In this document: one piece after another, positions 46,901 to 55,960 of the stretch
How positions within the stretch are numbered: the stretch's first letter is position 1
How the letters are laid out: the number at the start of each line of letters is the position of its first letter
Assembly (NCBI RefSeq): GCF_002192255.1
Contig: NZ_CP021768.1
Span: 4,296,001-4,360,000, forward strand
Origin: Stenotrophomonas sp. WZN-1
GTDB lineage: Bacteria > Pseudomonadota > Gammaproteobacteria > Xanthomonadales > Xanthomonadaceae
Reading direction: 5' to 3'
DNA: 64,000 nt
Notes under the pieces: model-generated
What the model saw: the letters and a program-made list of their open reading frames with translations, nothing else
Database searches by the model: none
What the model was told of the DNA's origin: nothing
Made by a program: the position numbers and the translations under genes

Positions 46901-47242
46901 GGCCGCCAGCAGGCCAGCGCTGACCAGCACGCTCAGGCCCAGCACCGCCGCCAGGCTGCCGCTGTCACGCAGTGCCGCCAGCGGCCAGGCCAGCAGCAGC
47001 GCCAGCAGCAACGGTGCGGCGGCCCACAGCGCCAGCAGCGCGGGCAGGTCCTGACGCGCGACCACCTTCAGCGGCAGCAGCGCACGGCTGCGACGCCACC
47101 ACGACACACCCAGTGCAAACGCCGGCTGCGCCAGTGCGGCAAGGAGGGCTCCCGGCACACCGCCCACGGCGGCGCCCAGCGCCAGCACGGCACCCACGGC
47201 GAAGGCGATCGACAGGGCGCGCGGACGGGAGAGGTCAGTCAT
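43904..47242 (-). CDS. Large membrane-anchored ankyrin-repeat protein
   Basis: The 1112-residue protein has about five hydrophobic helices in the first 230 residues and then roughly twenty ankyrin repeats to the C-terminus, with typical TPLxxAAxxGxxxxVxxLLxxGA periods (for example [47 protein letters not shown]). Ankyrin solenoids bind proteins; partners are unknown. It overlaps the ycgL stop by 8 bp, so they are co-transcribed. It sits close to the aryl-polyene cluster on the same strand but separated by the exported-protein gene. Confidence 0.88.
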   Translation of the reverse strand: MTDLSRPRALSIAFAVGAVLALGAAVGGVPGALLAALAQPAFALGVSWWRRSRALLPLKVVARQDLPALLALWAAAPLLLALLLAWPLAALRDSGSLAAVLGLSVLVSAGLLAAWRTWPLWNDVERLDGSLAQHWQALAGRDLTAWRGLGVAALVIALSALVVLPAWPGLLPESARWPAALAVVLLSPVLHLLLQRVAPAPLVSLRPSPFAAASSEQEPMFPAAAETAPLEAMAPQELTPALYEAARQGRIDRGLQLLQAGADPYALPDPNWRDQRSLAVLAAVLPDLRLLRELIARGVDVNAPHRGMTPLLAATRDSWHGRPEAVMTLLANGADSRATDSDGNTPLHHAARSSDPGVAALLRDAAAEVDALNREGWSPLAVACQVGNWRLARFLLERGARSEPAEGTPVLLAAAATEDDDPAGVQLLLKHKARADARDRQRRSALHEAALAGHVEIIGVLLGAGANLEARDALGRTPWLEAARAGRAAVVEHLLPHKPDLAAVDGEGRNAVQLAAMAEDVSPLLIKRLVELGIAADAADPVGRRAVDYAAEAGRWAIVALLDPSYPLPAAVSDGLAERGEAASASGLLPDRPPLTLLREALGFGNTEGMAALAKLCQPEELGGLLLDPELALEPRAVDWLLGHGADPYVRDACADTPMFALLSRGIDAVPALQVMLQRGLSPAGRGGLARFLAACAQHDQAARGLEQLALELLERGADPFAASPAGDPPLSLAVRLGWLRLQQALLKAGVDREARDSHGMTALHLATALAREGALKLLVQHGASPEARAADGQTPLGVALSIGRRDLADWLDWRVWPLPRRTLREADLPAAAMAGDVDAVRRLIDLGFAVDAVDAQGCTALLRAAGGGHLAVTDLLLARGADPQHAAASGATPLSAAVSMRQVDIVSALLDAGAKLEHRLPGGVTVLMLASALGLPDIVARLLTAGADVHAGDAQQLGPLHCAALYGFSARDRSRLLALLDTLLLAGAEPDQAAAGSVTPLLLLLGARAEPGTACDEQVVMAAVERLLDEDVSLDVRDPRGFGPLHLAALHGLPLLVQRLLRAGADPEVRDSLNRSPREIAVMRGFIDVAGEFEPRVPGVSSMARFLRDNG

Positions 47243-47495
47243 AGTGTCGCGGCATCAGGCTGGCCACCGACGGCGGCACCTGCAGGTAGAACCCGCGTTC
47301 GCTCATTTCGCTGCGGACCTTTTCGGGATCGGCCTGGGCCAGGCGGCGCTGGGCATCCAGGGCAACCTCCAGGACGAAGGCAAGCGTACCCAGCGAAGTG
47401 AGCAGCGGCGCGGGCAGCGCGCTGAAATCATCGCGTCGGGGAACGTAGACGTAGGTGTCCGGCTTGAGTTGGCTTTTATAGACGTAGGCGTGCAT
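47235..47495 (-). CDS. ycgL: YcgL-domain protein
   Basis: The 86-residue protein begins [20 protein letters not shown] and ends [19 protein letters not shown], with the short YcgL alpha/beta fold between ([18 protein letters not shown]). The function is not established in the family. Translation is probably coupled to the ankyrin gene by the 8-bp overlap. Confidence 0.87.
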   Translation of the reverse strand: MHAYVYKSQLKPDTYVYVPRRDDFSALPAPLLTSLGTLAFVLEVALDAQRRLAQADPEKVRSEMSERGFYLQVPPSVASLMPRHYD

Positions 47496-47530
47496 GTCCG
47501 CGGGACGATAACCCGGGAAGAGCCATGATT

Positions 47531-47548
47531 GTGTCGGAAAGCCGACAC
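47531..47548. other. Seven-base-pair hairpin upstream of ycgL
   Basis: GTGTCGG and CCGACAC flank AAAG, 36 bases before the ycgL start codon. It could affect translation or be the end of the upstream transcript. Confidence 0.35.
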
Positions 47549-47655
47549 CGGGGAAAGCCGTCAGCCGACGATGGCGGCGCGATCGGCGGCGTTTCCCCAG
47601 CGGGGTTCAGCAATGTGGCGGCGACGTTCAGCCAGCGCCGCCGCCACACGGGCGC

Positions 47656-48096
47656 TTACTTGACCTTGGCGTAGGTGCCCTTCAGCGCAACACCGGCCAG
47701 GATGGCGCCGGCGTAGCACTCGTAGTTGGTGCTGCTCTTGAACTCGTTCTTCTTGTAATAGCTGACGATATCGACCACGGCGTTGGCGCCGCGCGACCTG
47801 GCGCCGTCCTGCAGCGCGCGCAGCGCCGACAGTGCGACCCAGCGGCAGGCCTCGGCGTCACTCTTGTTGGCGGCGTTGGTCTTCTTGTTGGTCACGTCTT
47901 CGCCCAGGCGCTGCTGCACGCTGACCGGCTGGCCGGCCAGGTAGAAGCGGACGCTGCCGTCGATGCCGGCGTCCTTGGCGGCCTGCGAATTGACCAGTTC
48001 CTGCAGGGACTGCTCCACGCGGGTATCGCGGGCAGAAGCGGTGGAGGCCAGGGCCAGCAGCGTGGTGGCGGTGGCGATCATGAGAGTGCGGCGCAT
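47656..48096 (-). CDS. Exported protein (annotated in relatives as excinuclease-subunit-like)
   Basis: 146 residues from the ATG at 48096 behind AGGAGATG. A clean signal peptide (MRRTLMIATATTLLALASTASA) precedes a small domain with GSVRFYLAGQPV, a Cys pair (EACRWVALSALRAL, TNYECYAGAILAG) and GANAVVDIVSYYKKNEF, a YbjQ/heavy-metal-binding-like segment. Homologues often lie beside pigment clusters. The excinuclease name in databases is misleading, since no ATPase is present. It is the last gene of the aryl-polyene direction, 61 bp after the ketosynthase stop. Confidence 0.75.
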   Translation of the reverse strand: MRRTLMIATATTLLALASTASARDTRVEQSLQELVNSQAAKDAGIDGSVRFYLAGQPVSVQQRLGEDVTNKKTNAANKSDAEACRWVALSALRALQDGARSRGANAVVDIVSYYKKNEFKSSTNYECYAGAILAGVALKGTYAKVK

Positions 48097-48157
48097 CGGA
48101 ACATCTCCTTGTCGAGGGTGCGGGTGGGTAGCGGAAACAGTGCGGTAGGGCGGTGGA

Positions 48158-49396
48158 TCACTCGCTCCAGCGGCGGAACACCAGCGAGGTGTTGATGCCA
48201 CCGAAGGCGAAGTTGTTGCTCATCACGTATTCGGCCTGCAGTTCGCGGCCTTCCCCGGTGATGAAGTCGAGCTGGCCGCAGCGCGGATCGACCTCGGCCA
48301 GGTTCAGGGTCGGCGCGAACCACCCGGCACGCATCATCTGGATGCTCAGCCAGGCCTCGAACGCACCACAGGCACCCAGCATGTGGCCGACATAGCTCTT
48401 CAGCGAGCTGATCGGCACGCGGTTGCCGAACACCTGCGCGGTCGCTTGGGTTTCGGCGATGTCACCGTGGTCGGTAGCGGTGCCGTGGGCGTTGACGTAG
48501 TCGATCTGCGCCGCGTCCAGGCCGGCATCCTCCAGCGCCAGGCGCATGGCCTGGGCCATGGTGTCGGCGCTGGGCTGGGTGACGTGCTGGCCATCGCTGT
48601 TGGTGCCGTAGCCGACCACCTCGGCAAGGATGGTGGCGCCTCGCGCCTGCGCGTGCTCCAGGTCTTCCAGGATCAGCGTGCAGGCACCCTCGCCCAGCAC
48701 CAGGCCATCACGGCCGGCATCGAACGGGCGCGGCGTGGTCTGCGGCGCATCGTTGCGCGTGCTGGTGGCGAACAGGGTGTCGAACACCGCTGCGGCGGTG
48801 GCATCGAGCTGCTCGGCACCGCCGGCCACCATCACCGTCTGCTTGCCACTGCGGATCGCTTCGTAGCCGGCACCGATGCCCTGGCTGCCCGAGGTGCAGG
48901 CGCTGGAGGTGGTGTAGACCCGCCCGGACAGGCCGAAGAACACGCCGATGTTGACCGGCGCGGTGTGGCTCATCATCTTCAGGTAGGTGGTGGCGCTGAT
49001 GCCGTCGGTGGTGAATTCGTGCAGCATGCGGCCGAATTCGCCGGTGGCTTCGTGGCTGCCCGAGGACGAGCCGTAGGCCACGCCGGTACGGCCACTGCGC
49101 AGCACCGGGTGTTCGAACAGGCCCGCTTCGCGCAGCGCCACTTCGGTGGTGCGCACCGACATGATGGCGACCTTGCCCATCGAGCGGGTGGTCTTGCGGT
49201 TGTAGGTCGGCGGCAGCTCGTAATCCTGCGCCGGTGCGGCCAGCTTGGTGTTCAACCCGGCATAGACATCCCATTCGGGCATCTTGCGCACCGCGTTGCG
49301 GCAGCTGCGCAGGTGCGCCTCGATGGTCGGCCAGTCGTGGCCGAGCGGGCTGATGGCGGCGGCACCGGTGACCACCACGCGGCGATCGGTGGCCAT
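48158..49396 (-). CDS. Beta-ketoacyl-ACP synthase (ApeR-type)
   Basis: The 412-residue FabF-type condensing enzyme has the full Cys-His-His triad: C167 in TSSACTSGS, H304 in NAHGTATDH and H338 in YVGHMLGACG. It extends the polyene chain with malonyl-ACP. It overlaps the ketoreductase stop/start by one base and ends the pigment operon's core. Of the two ketosynthases here, its position after the ketoreductase matches ApeR, the homodimeric ketosynthase of characterised clusters. Confidence 0.88.
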   Translation of the reverse strand: MATDRRVVVTGAAAISPLGHDWPTIEAHLRSCRNAVRKMPEWDVYAGLNTKLAAPAQDYELPPTYNRKTTRSMGKVAIMSVRTTEVALREAGLFEHPVLRSGRTGVAYGSSSGSHEATGEFGRMLHEFTTDGISATTYLKMMSHTAPVNIGVFFGLSGRVYTTSSACTSGSQGIGAGYEAIRSGKQTVMVAGGAEQLDATAAAVFDTLFATSTRNDAPQTTPRPFDAGRDGLVLGEGACTLILEDLEHAQARGATILAEVVGYGTNSDGQHVTQPSADTMAQAMRLALEDAGLDAAQIDYVNAHGTATDHGDIAETQATAQVFGNRVPISSLKSYVGHMLGACGAFEAWLSIQMMRAGWFAPTLNLAEVDPRCGQLDFITGEGRELQAEYVMSNNFAFGGINTSLVFRRWSE

Positions 49397-50127
49397 CAGA
49401 GCATGCCCCCGTTCACCGAGATCACCTGGCGGGTGATGTAGCCGGCCGGTTCGGACAGCAGGAACGCCACCGTGGCCGCCACTTCGTCGGGACGACCGAC
49501 GCGGCCGGCGGGAATCAGCTTGAGCGCGTGTTCGATCACTTCATCATTGAGCATTTCGGTCTCGATCAGGCCCGGGGCCACGCAGTTGACAGTGATCTGG
49601 CGGCTGGCCAGTTCCAGCGCCAGTGCCTTGGTGGCACCGATGATGCCGGCCTTGGCCGCGCTGTAGTTGACCTGGCCGCGGTTGCCGGCCAGCCCGGACA
49701 CCGACGACAGGGTGACGATGCGGCCCGGCTTGCGCCGCCGCACCATCGGCATGATCAGCGGATGCAGCACGTTGTAGAAGCCATCCAGGTTGGTGTGGAT
49801 GACCTGGTCCCAATCCTCCGCCGACAGCGCCGGGAAGGCGCCATCACGGGCGATGCCGGCATTGCAGACCACGCCGTAGTACGCGCCATGCGCGTCGACA
49901 TCGGCCTCCAGTGCGGCGCGTGCGGCCTCGCGGTCGGCCACGTCGAACATCAGCACGCGGGCCTGCTGGCCCAATGCCTGGATCTCGGCCACCACCGCCT
50001 GCGCCTCTTCCACGCGGCTGCGGCAATGCACCACCACGTCGAAGCCGTCGCGCGCGATGCGCAGCGCGATGGCCCGGCCGATGCCCCGGCTGGCGCCGGT
50101 CACCAGCACGCTTCGATTCCCTGTCAT
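49396..50127 (-). CDS. 3-oxoacyl-ACP reductase, FabG-type (ApeQ-type)
   Basis: 243 residues from the ATG at 50127. The SDR cofactor motif TGASRGIG, the NAG motif (VCNAGIARD) and the catalytic S142, Y155 and K159 are present. It reduces the beta-keto group after each condensation in aryl-polyene synthesis. ATGA overlaps with the upstream dehydratase gene show an operon. Confidence 0.89.
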   Translation of the reverse strand: MTGNRSVLVTGASRGIGRAIALRIARDGFDVVVHCRSRVEEAQAVVAEIQALGQQARVLMFDVADREAARAALEADVDAHGAYYGVVCNAGIARDGAFPALSAEDWDQVIHTNLDGFYNVLHPLIMPMVRRRKPGRIVTLSSVSGLAGNRGQVNYSAAKAGIIGATKALALELASRQITVNCVAPGLIETEMLNDEVIEHALKLIPAGRVGRPDEVAATVAFLLSEPAGYITRQVISVNGGML

Positions 50128-50579
50128 GCCTGTCCACTCTCCAGATAGGCCATCGCGTCGGCCGGTTCGAACACCGACACGTTGGCTGTCGCCCATTCTT
50201 CCTCGCCTGCCAGGATGCGGCAGGCGAACATCCCCAATCCATTGTCACCCAACAGCTCGCAGCGCGCCTGTACACGCAGCCGCGAACCGCTGGGGAAGCT
50301 GCTGCGCAGGCTGCTGTAGCGGCGGCTGCCGAGCAGGAAGCCCAGCTGCGGCGGCCTGCCGGCCGCGCGTGCGCGGCAACCGGCCCAGGCCGCGATGGCC
50401 TGCGCCATGTACTCGATGCCGACCCAGGCCGGCACCTCGCCGTTCTCCACGAACAGGCCGGCCCCGGGCACCACCAGTTCGGCCTCGATGGCGTCCTGGT
50501 CCCACCGCGTGATGCGCTCCAGCAGGCACATGTCCTGGCGGTGCGGCACCACGTCCTCGATCGCGTACAGCGTGTTCAT
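50124..50579 (-). CDS. 3-hydroxyacyl-ACP dehydratase, hot-dog fold (ApeP-type)
   Basis: 151 residues from the ATG at 50579. A single hot-dog domain with PHRQDMCLLERIT at the N-terminus (candidate catalytic H13), the central helix YMAQAIAAWAGC and C-terminal strands. In characterised systems ApeP pairs with ApeI as a heteromeric dehydratase; the ApeI counterpart here is fused to the ligase at 60240-61925. It overlaps both neighbours by 4 bp. Confidence 0.84.
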   Translation of the reverse strand: MNTLYAIEDVVPHRQDMCLLERITRWDQDAIEAELVVPGAGLFVENGEVPAWVGIEYMAQAIAAWAGCRARAAGRPPQLGFLLGSRRYSSLRSSFPSGSRLRVQARCELLGDNGLGMFACRILAGEEEWATANVSVFEPADAMAYLESGQA

Positions 50580-51760
50580 CGACGCTCCAGCGCCAGCACG
50601 GCATTGCTGCCGCCGAAGGCGAACGAATTGCTCAGCACCCGCCGCGGCGGGTGCGCCAGGCGGGTGGCCGGGGCCACCAGCGGCAGCACCGGCAATGCCG
50701 GATCGGCCACGCCGTCCCACCAGTGCGGCGGCAGCTGCTGCTGCGGGTTCTCGGCCAGCAGGATCCAGCACAGCGCCGCCTCGATCGCACCCGAGGCGCC
50801 CAGCGTATGGCCGGTCAACGGCTTGGTTGAACTGGCTGGCACGCTGGTACCCAGCACCTGCGAAACCGCAAGGCTTTCCATCGCATCGTTGTGGCCGGTA
50901 GCAGTGCCATGCAGGTTCACATAGTCCACTTCGTCGGCGGCCCAGCCGGCACGCAGCAGCGCCTGCTGCAGAGCATCGATGGCGCCCAGCCCCTGCGGGT
51001 CGGGGGCGGACATGTGGTGCGCGTCGGCCGATTCGCCCCACCCAGCCAGGCACACCGGACCGGGTTCGCGGGTGAGCAGGAACAACGCGGCACCCTCGCC
51101 GATGTTGATGCCGGCGCGATGCTGCGAGAACGGATTGCAGCGCAGCGCCGATACCGATTCCAGCGCGCTGAAGCCGGCCACGGTGAAGCGGCACAGCGAA
51201 TCAGCACCACCGGCGATCACCGCATCGACGATGCCGGCGCGCAGCATGCGCGCGGCCGACATCAGCGCCTTGGCGCTGGACGAGCAGGCGGTGGACAGGG
51301 TCCATGCCGGCCCCTGCGCGCCACTGCGCTGGCGCACGAACTGCGCGGCAGTGCCCATTTCCTGCTGGGCGTAGTCGAAGCCCTGCGGCCACTGGCCCTG
51401 TTCGGCGTGGCTGCGCAATGCCTGCTCGGATTCACCGATGCCCGAGGTGCTGGTGCCCAGCACCACCGCCACGCGCTCGGCGCCATGGCGGGCGATCGCG
51501 GCGGCCACCGCCGGTGCGATCTGCGCCAGTGCCACGTCCAGCAGCGCGTTGTTGCGCCCGCGCAGGGCCACCGGCAGGTCATCCAGCGCCGGCAGCAGCG
51601 TGCGCACTTCTCCCAGCGCCAGGGTGCGTCCCGGCAACAGGCTGTCGTTGTCACTGAGCCCGCCCGGCGCGTCGGCGAACATGGCCGACGTCACAGCCGC
51701 GCGGCCATCGCCGAGCGCACAGATCACGCCCAGGTCGTTCAGGTAGATCGGTGCGCTCAT
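50576..51760 (-). CDS. Beta-ketoacyl-ACP synthase (ApeO-type)
   Basis: 394 residues from the ATG at 51760. The condensing triad is complete: C159 in STACSSSAKA, H284 in NLHGTATGH and H318 in PLTGHTLGASG. In known aryl-polyene systems ApeO pairs with the chain-length factor ApeC, whose end is visible at the right edge of this window. It overlaps the dehydratase and the lipoprotein gene by 4 bp each. Confidence 0.87.
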   Translation of the reverse strand: MSAPIYLNDLGVICALGDGRAAVTSAMFADAPGGLSDNDSLLPGRTLALGEVRTLLPALDDLPVALRGRNNALLDVALAQIAPAVAAAIARHGAERVAVVLGTSTSGIGESEQALRSHAEQGQWPQGFDYAQQEMGTAAQFVRQRSGAQGPAWTLSTACSSSAKALMSAARMLRAGIVDAVIAGGADSLCRFTVAGFSALESVSALRCNPFSQHRAGINIGEGAALFLLTREPGPVCLAGWGESADAHHMSAPDPQGLGAIDALQQALLRAGWAADEVDYVNLHGTATGHNDAMESLAVSQVLGTSVPASSTKPLTGHTLGASGAIEAALCWILLAENPQQQLPPHWWDGVADPALPVLPLVAPATRLAHPPRRVLSNSFAFGGSNAVLALERR

Positions 51761-52314
51761 CGGTCCGGCCCGGCCATGTCGATCGATTCGATGCGCAGGG
51801 CGTAGCCTTCGGCGCGGTTGTCCAGCTGCACGCTGCCGTCGTCCAGGCGCTGCAGCTGCAGCCACACCGTGCCGTCGCGCGACAGGCTGCGCTGATGGCC
51901 GTCATCGCTGACCTGCCAACCGGCCGGCAACGCGGCGGCAATGGCCGCGGTCGGCCACAGCGCGAACTGCAGGTCATCCAGCACGCGCTCGGCACGCACC
52001 TGCGGCGGCAGCCACGGCGCGCGCTGCTGGGTCAGCTGCTGGCCGTCCCACTGCAGGCGCACGCCGGTCTGGCCCATCGCCTGCACCGCCAGCTGCACCT
52101 GCTGCGCATCGGCTTCCAGCAGAGCATCCAGGTCGCGCTCATGGCTGCCGAACCGGAAATGCAGCTGCTGCTGCAGTGCCAGCGGCGCCGGCAGGCTGGC
52201 CGGCGACAGGCGCAGCGGCGGCAGTTCCACCTGCGGCTTCGGCATGCGGCCGGCACAGGCGGCCAGCAGCAGGCACAGCAACAGCGCTGCAGTACGGGCG
52301 ATCACGCGCTGCAC
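51757..52314 (-). CDS. DUF3261 lipoprotein (ApeN-type)
   Basis: About 185 residues with a signal peptide and lipobox (LLLCLLLAACAG, modified Cys near residue 20). The mature part is rich in beta-strand and has QLHFRFGSHERDLDALLEADA and WLQLQRLDDGSVQLDNRAEGY. It probably sits at the outer membrane and helps place the pigment. A GTG at 52305 that overlaps the upstream stop as GTGA may be the real start instead of the one listed. Confidence 0.82.
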   Translation of the reverse strand: MQRVIARTAALLLCLLLAACAGRMPKPQVELPPLRLSPASLPAPLALQQQLHFRFGSHERDLDALLEADAQQVQLAVQAMGQTGVRLQWDGQQLTQQRAPWLPPQVRAERVLDDLQFALWPTAAIAAALPAGWQVSDDGHQRSLSRDGTVWLQLQRLDDGSVQLDNRAEGYALRIESIDMAGPDR

Positions 52315-53552
52315 AGCTGCTCCAGCACGCGCATGCGGCGGCCGCTTTCGTCGGCCACGTACGGGTTGTTGGTGTCCCAGGCGTAGCCGGCCAGGATGGA
52401 GCTGATCATGTCGCGCACTTCAGGCTGCTGCTGCGGGTGGTAGATGATCTTCTGGAAACCGCCTTCGTACCAGCTTTCGACGAAGCGGCGGAAGGTCTTC
52501 ACACCGGCGCGCAGCGGGATCGAGAAGTCGGCTTCCCAATCGACGGTTTCGCCGGCATAGCGGCGCGCCAGGCACTCGCTGGCCAGCTGCGCGGACTTGA
52601 AGGCGATGGTGACGCCGGAGGAGAACACCGGGTCGAGGAACTCGCCGGCATTGCCCAGCAGGGCGTAGCCCGGGCCCCACAGCGAACTGACATTGGCCGA
52701 ATAACCGGTGATCCGGCGCACCGGCAGCACCGCCCATTCGGCGTTGGCCAGCAGCCGGGTCAGGTTCGGGTCCTCGCCGACGATGGCCTGCAGTTTCTGC
52801 AGGTCGTCGCCCTCGTAGCGCTCGAAGAACGACGGCTCAGCGACCACGCCCAGCGAGCAGCAGCCGTTGGAGAACGGGATCGTCCAGTACCAGACGTCGA
52901 TGTGCTCGGGATGGGTGGTGATCAGGATCTTGTTGCGGTCGAAGTCCGCTTCAGCCGGAATGTTGTCGCGCACGTGGCAGAAGATCGCCCCGCGCACCGG
53001 GAAGTTGGACGGCGATTCCAGCTGCAGCAGGCGCGGCAGCAGGCGCGCGAAGCCGGACGCATCGAGGATGAAATCGGCCTCGATGCGGTACTCGCTGCCG
53101 TCCGGGCGACGCACGGTCACCGCCGGCTGCTCGCCCGCTTCGACCGACAGCACTTCATCACCGAAGCGCAGCGTGGTGCCCATGCGTTCGGCGCCGCGCG
53201 CCAGCACGTTGTCGAAGTCGGCGCGCTGCACCTGGTAGGTGGTACCCCAACCCGGCGAGAACTTCTTCCTGAAGTCGAACGCGGTGCGCGCCTCGCCATG
53301 CACGAAGGCAGCGCCGTTCTTGTGCTGGAAGCCCGCTTCGACCACGTCCTGCAACAGGCCGGCGGCCTCGATGTACTCCATGCTCTGCGGCAGCAGGCTT
53401 TCACCAATGGAGAAGCGCGGGAACTGCTGGCGTTCCAGCATCAGCACCTGGCGGCCCTGCTGGCGCAGCATCGCTGCAGCCACGGAGCCGGCCGGGCCGG
53501 CACCGATGATCAGGATTTCAGTACGTTCGACAGCATCCACAGCAGTATTCAT
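52302..53552 (-). CDS. FAD-dependent halogenase-like oxidoreductase
   Basis: The 416-residue flavoprotein has the FAD motif LIIGAGPAGSVAAAML, the halogenase-type WxWxIP motif (W221-Y-W-T-I-P226) and a lysine in FQHKNGAAF (K78) at the position of the haloamine-forming lysine of flavin-dependent halogenases. LLGNAGEFLDPVFSSGV is the second FAD contact. Xanthomonadins are brominated aryl polyenes, so halogenation of the pigment is a good inference. Alternatively it is a reductase of the geranylgeranyl-reductase group. Confidence 0.78.
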   Translation of the reverse strand: MNTAVDAVERTEILIIGAGPAGSVAAAMLRQQGRQVLMLERQQFPRFSIGESLLPQSMEYIEAAGLLQDVVEAGFQHKNGAAFVHGEARTAFDFRKKFSPGWGTTYQVQRADFDNVLARGAERMGTTLRFGDEVLSVEAGEQPAVTVRRPDGSEYRIEADFILDASGFARLLPRLLQLESPSNFPVRGAIFCHVRDNIPAEADFDRNKILITTHPEHIDVWYWTIPFSNGCCSLGVVAEPSFFERYEGDDLQKLQAIVGEDPNLTRLLANAEWAVLPVRRITGYSANVSSLWGPGYALLGNAGEFLDPVFSSGVTIAFKSAQLASECLARRYAGETVDWEADFSIPLRAGVKTFRRFVESWYEGGFQKIIYHPQQQPEVRDMISSILAGYAWDTNNPYVADESGRRMRVLEQLCSA

Positions 53553-53605
53553 CGGTGCGTCCTTGTTGCTCGATCAAGTGGAAAGAAGGAAGTCGGAAAA
53601 CAGGC

Positions 53606-55960
53606 TCAGGCCGGCGGCAGATCGTGCGGCGGCGGCCGGAACAGCGGCGAGATCAGCCAGACCAGGCCGATGCCAAACAGCAGGGTCAGGCCGAACGCGC
53701 GCAGTGCCGGGGTCTGCGACAGGCCCAGCAGGCCGAACGACAACCAGGTGCTGGCCGCGCCCACGCACACCGCCAGCCAGGCACTGGCGTCGCCGCGGTG
53801 CTCGATCAGGAAGATGCCGTAGTCGATGCCCATGCCCAGCAGCAGCATCAGTGCCAGCACGTTGAACAGCTGCAGTGGCTGGCCGAACAGGCCCAGCAGG
53901 CCCAGGGTCAGCGCACCGGCAATCAGGGTCGGCGCGAACACGCGCCAGGCCTGGCGGCGGTAGCGCAGCCACAGCGCGCCGAACACCAGCACGATGCCGA
54001 CCAGCAGCAGCCCGCCCATCAGCTTGCGGTAGTGGCCCAGCAGCTGCGAGAAGTCGGCGGTGCGGTCCACCCAGCGCACACCCGGCAGGCCTTCGGCCGC
54101 CCCGCGCAGGGTGGCCAGCGCATCAGCGCGCGACAGGTCATCGACCATCACCACGCTGATCATCTGCCCGCCGACCTCGCCCACCCACAGGTGGCGGAAC
54201 GGCTGCGAGGCCGGCGAGGCCAGGAACGCCTCCGCAGTCAGCGGCGCAGCGGCGAAGTCCGGGCGTGGCAGCGGTTCGCCGACCGCCTCGGACACCGCAT
54301 CCAGCACGCCCGGTTCCACCTTCGCGGTCAGCGCGGCGTCGGCCTGCTGGCGCGCCGGCGACGGCAGCCAGTCGCTGATCGCCCGATAGCCCCCGATGCG
54401 CTTGTCGTTGGCCAGCACACGCAGGCGTTCGGTCAGCGCTTCTTCGCGCTGCAGCAGCTGTGCGGCGTCACTGCCCTGCACCAGGTAGAACTGCGCCGGG
54501 CTGGGCATGCCCAGCAGCTGGCTCAAGCGGATCTGCTGGGCCATCAATGCCGGCGGCGAGGACTGCAGGCTGCGCAGGTCGTCGTTGCTGTTCAGGCGGG
54601 CAATGCCGATGGCAGACAGCGCCAGCGTGATCACCACGAACACCGTCACCGCGCGGCGGCCTTGCAACCGCGGGAAGCGCTCCAGCGTGTTGCCCAGCCA
54701 CTGCGAGAAACGGGTCTGGCGGATCTCACCGCCATCCAGCCACGGGAACCAGAAGATCACCGTAAGGAAGGCGGCAGCCAGGCCGACCACCGAGAACAGC
54801 GCCATCTGGCGCAGGCCCGGGAACGGGGCCAGGCCCAGGGCCAGGTAGGCCAGCGCACTGGTCACCAGCGCCAGCCAGAGGCCGGGCAGCAGGTGCCGCA
54901 GCAGTTTCCAGCGACGATCGGCCGGCGCGGCCTGGCGCGAGGCGAACCAGTGGATGCCGTAATCCTCGGCCACGCCCACCAGCGACGCACCGAACACCAG
55001 GGTGAGCACGTGCACCTTGCCGAACACCAGCACGGTCACCGCCAGCGCCACGCCGCAGCCGATCAGCAACGACGCGGCGACCAGCAGGATCGGCCGCAGC
55101 GAACGGAATGCCAGCCACACCAGCAGCAGCACCGCGGCCAGCGAGCCCCAGCCGATGGTGTTGATCTCCTGGTTGGCCTGCACCGCGGCCGCTTCGGCGT
55201 GCAGCGGCACGCCAGCATGCAGGATTTCCAGCTCGGGCGCCGCCGCCCTGGCGGCCTGCCCGGCACGTTCCAGCAGGCCATCGAGATGGCGCTCACCATC
55301 GAGCTGGAACGCCGAACCCGGCGTATCGAACTGCAGCGCGGCCCAATGCTTGCCCTCGGCTTCGAGCAGGCCGTCATCGCCCAGCCGCAACCCCGAACCC
55401 TGTGCCTGCTGCTGCCACCATTGCGGCCACAGCGACAGCGGGTCTTGCCGCCAGTCGGTCAGTCGTGGAGCGCCCATCGGGCCGTACAGCGCGGCCAACG
55501 CCTGCTCGGCCAACGCGCCCGGTTGGCTGCCCTGCAGCTGCGCGCGCTGGGCCGGTGTCAGCAGGCGGTCGCGATACGGCGCGTAGAACGCGCGCGCCTC
55601 ATCGAACCAGCCTTCGATCGAACCGCTGGGCACCAGCAAGGCGTGCTCGGGGTCCTTGGCCATGGCCGCAGCGAAGGCTGCCTGTGCGCGCTTGGCGGCG
55701 GCGCCGTCCTTGCTGCCCATCAGCACCACCACCTGCCGCGAGCTGCCGTCGGCGATGCGCCGGGTGACGTCGCTCAACAGGCGGTCATGCGCATCCTGCG
55801 GCAGCAGGGCGAGGATGTCGGTGTCGATCCGCGATTGCTGAGTCCACAGGTGCCACTGCTGCGCGCCCAGTGCCAGCAGCAGCACCAGCCAGGCGATGCC
55901 CAGCCAGTGCCACCAGCGCCGCAACCGGTCCGGTGCCTTCGATGCCACGGCCTCACTCAA
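53606..55960 (-). CDS. MMPL/RND-type exporter (ApeM-type)
   Basis: The 784-residue membrane protein has a first helix at residues 16-35 (WHWLGIAWLVLLLALGAQQW), a large periplasmic domain, a set of five to six helices (AVLLLVWLAFRSLRPILL, VAEDYGIHWFAS), a second periplasmic domain and a final set (LLLGMGIDYGIFLIEHRGD). The duplicated GxxxDYG motifs are typical of MMPL transporters. It should move the aryl-polyene or its precursor across the inner membrane. A TTG at 55960 is the listed start; a GTG four codons later is an alternative. Confidence 0.88.
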   Translation of the reverse strand: MSEAVASKAPDRLRRWWHWLGIAWLVLLLALGAQQWHLWTQQSRIDTDILALLPQDAHDRLLSDVTRRIADGSSRQVVVLMGSKDGAAAKRAQAAFAAAMAKDPEHALLVPSGSIEGWFDEARAFYAPYRDRLLTPAQRAQLQGSQPGALAEQALAALYGPMGAPRLTDWRQDPLSLWPQWWQQQAQGSGLRLGDDGLLEAEGKHWAALQFDTPGSAFQLDGERHLDGLLERAGQAARAAAPELEILHAGVPLHAEAAAVQANQEINTIGWGSLAAVLLLVWLAFRSLRPILLVAASLLIGCGVALAVTVLVFGKVHVLTLVFGASLVGVAEDYGIHWFASRQAAPADRRWKLLRHLLPGLWLALVTSALAYLALGLAPFPGLRQMALFSVVGLAAAFLTVIFWFPWLDGGEIRQTRFSQWLGNTLERFPRLQGRRAVTVFVVITLALSAIGIARLNSNDDLRSLQSSPPALMAQQIRLSQLLGMPSPAQFYLVQGSDAAQLLQREEALTERLRVLANDKRIGGYRAISDWLPSPARQQADAALTAKVEPGVLDAVSEAVGEPLPRPDFAAAPLTAEAFLASPASQPFRHLWVGEVGGQMISVVMVDDLSRADALATLRGAAEGLPGVRWVDRTADFSQLLGHYRKLMGGLLLVGIVLVFGALWLRYRRQAWRVFAPTLIAGALTLGLLGLFGQPLQLFNVLALMLLLGMGIDYGIFLIEHRGDASAWLAVCVGAASTWLSFGLLGLSQTPALRAFGLTLLFGIGLVWLISPLFRPPPHDLPPA

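Noticed and set aside
43847..47401. 1184-codon open frame on the plus strand opposite the ankyrin gene
   Set aside because: It mirrors the ankyrin codon pattern; the minus strand shows genuine ankyrin repeats and operon overlap with ycgL.
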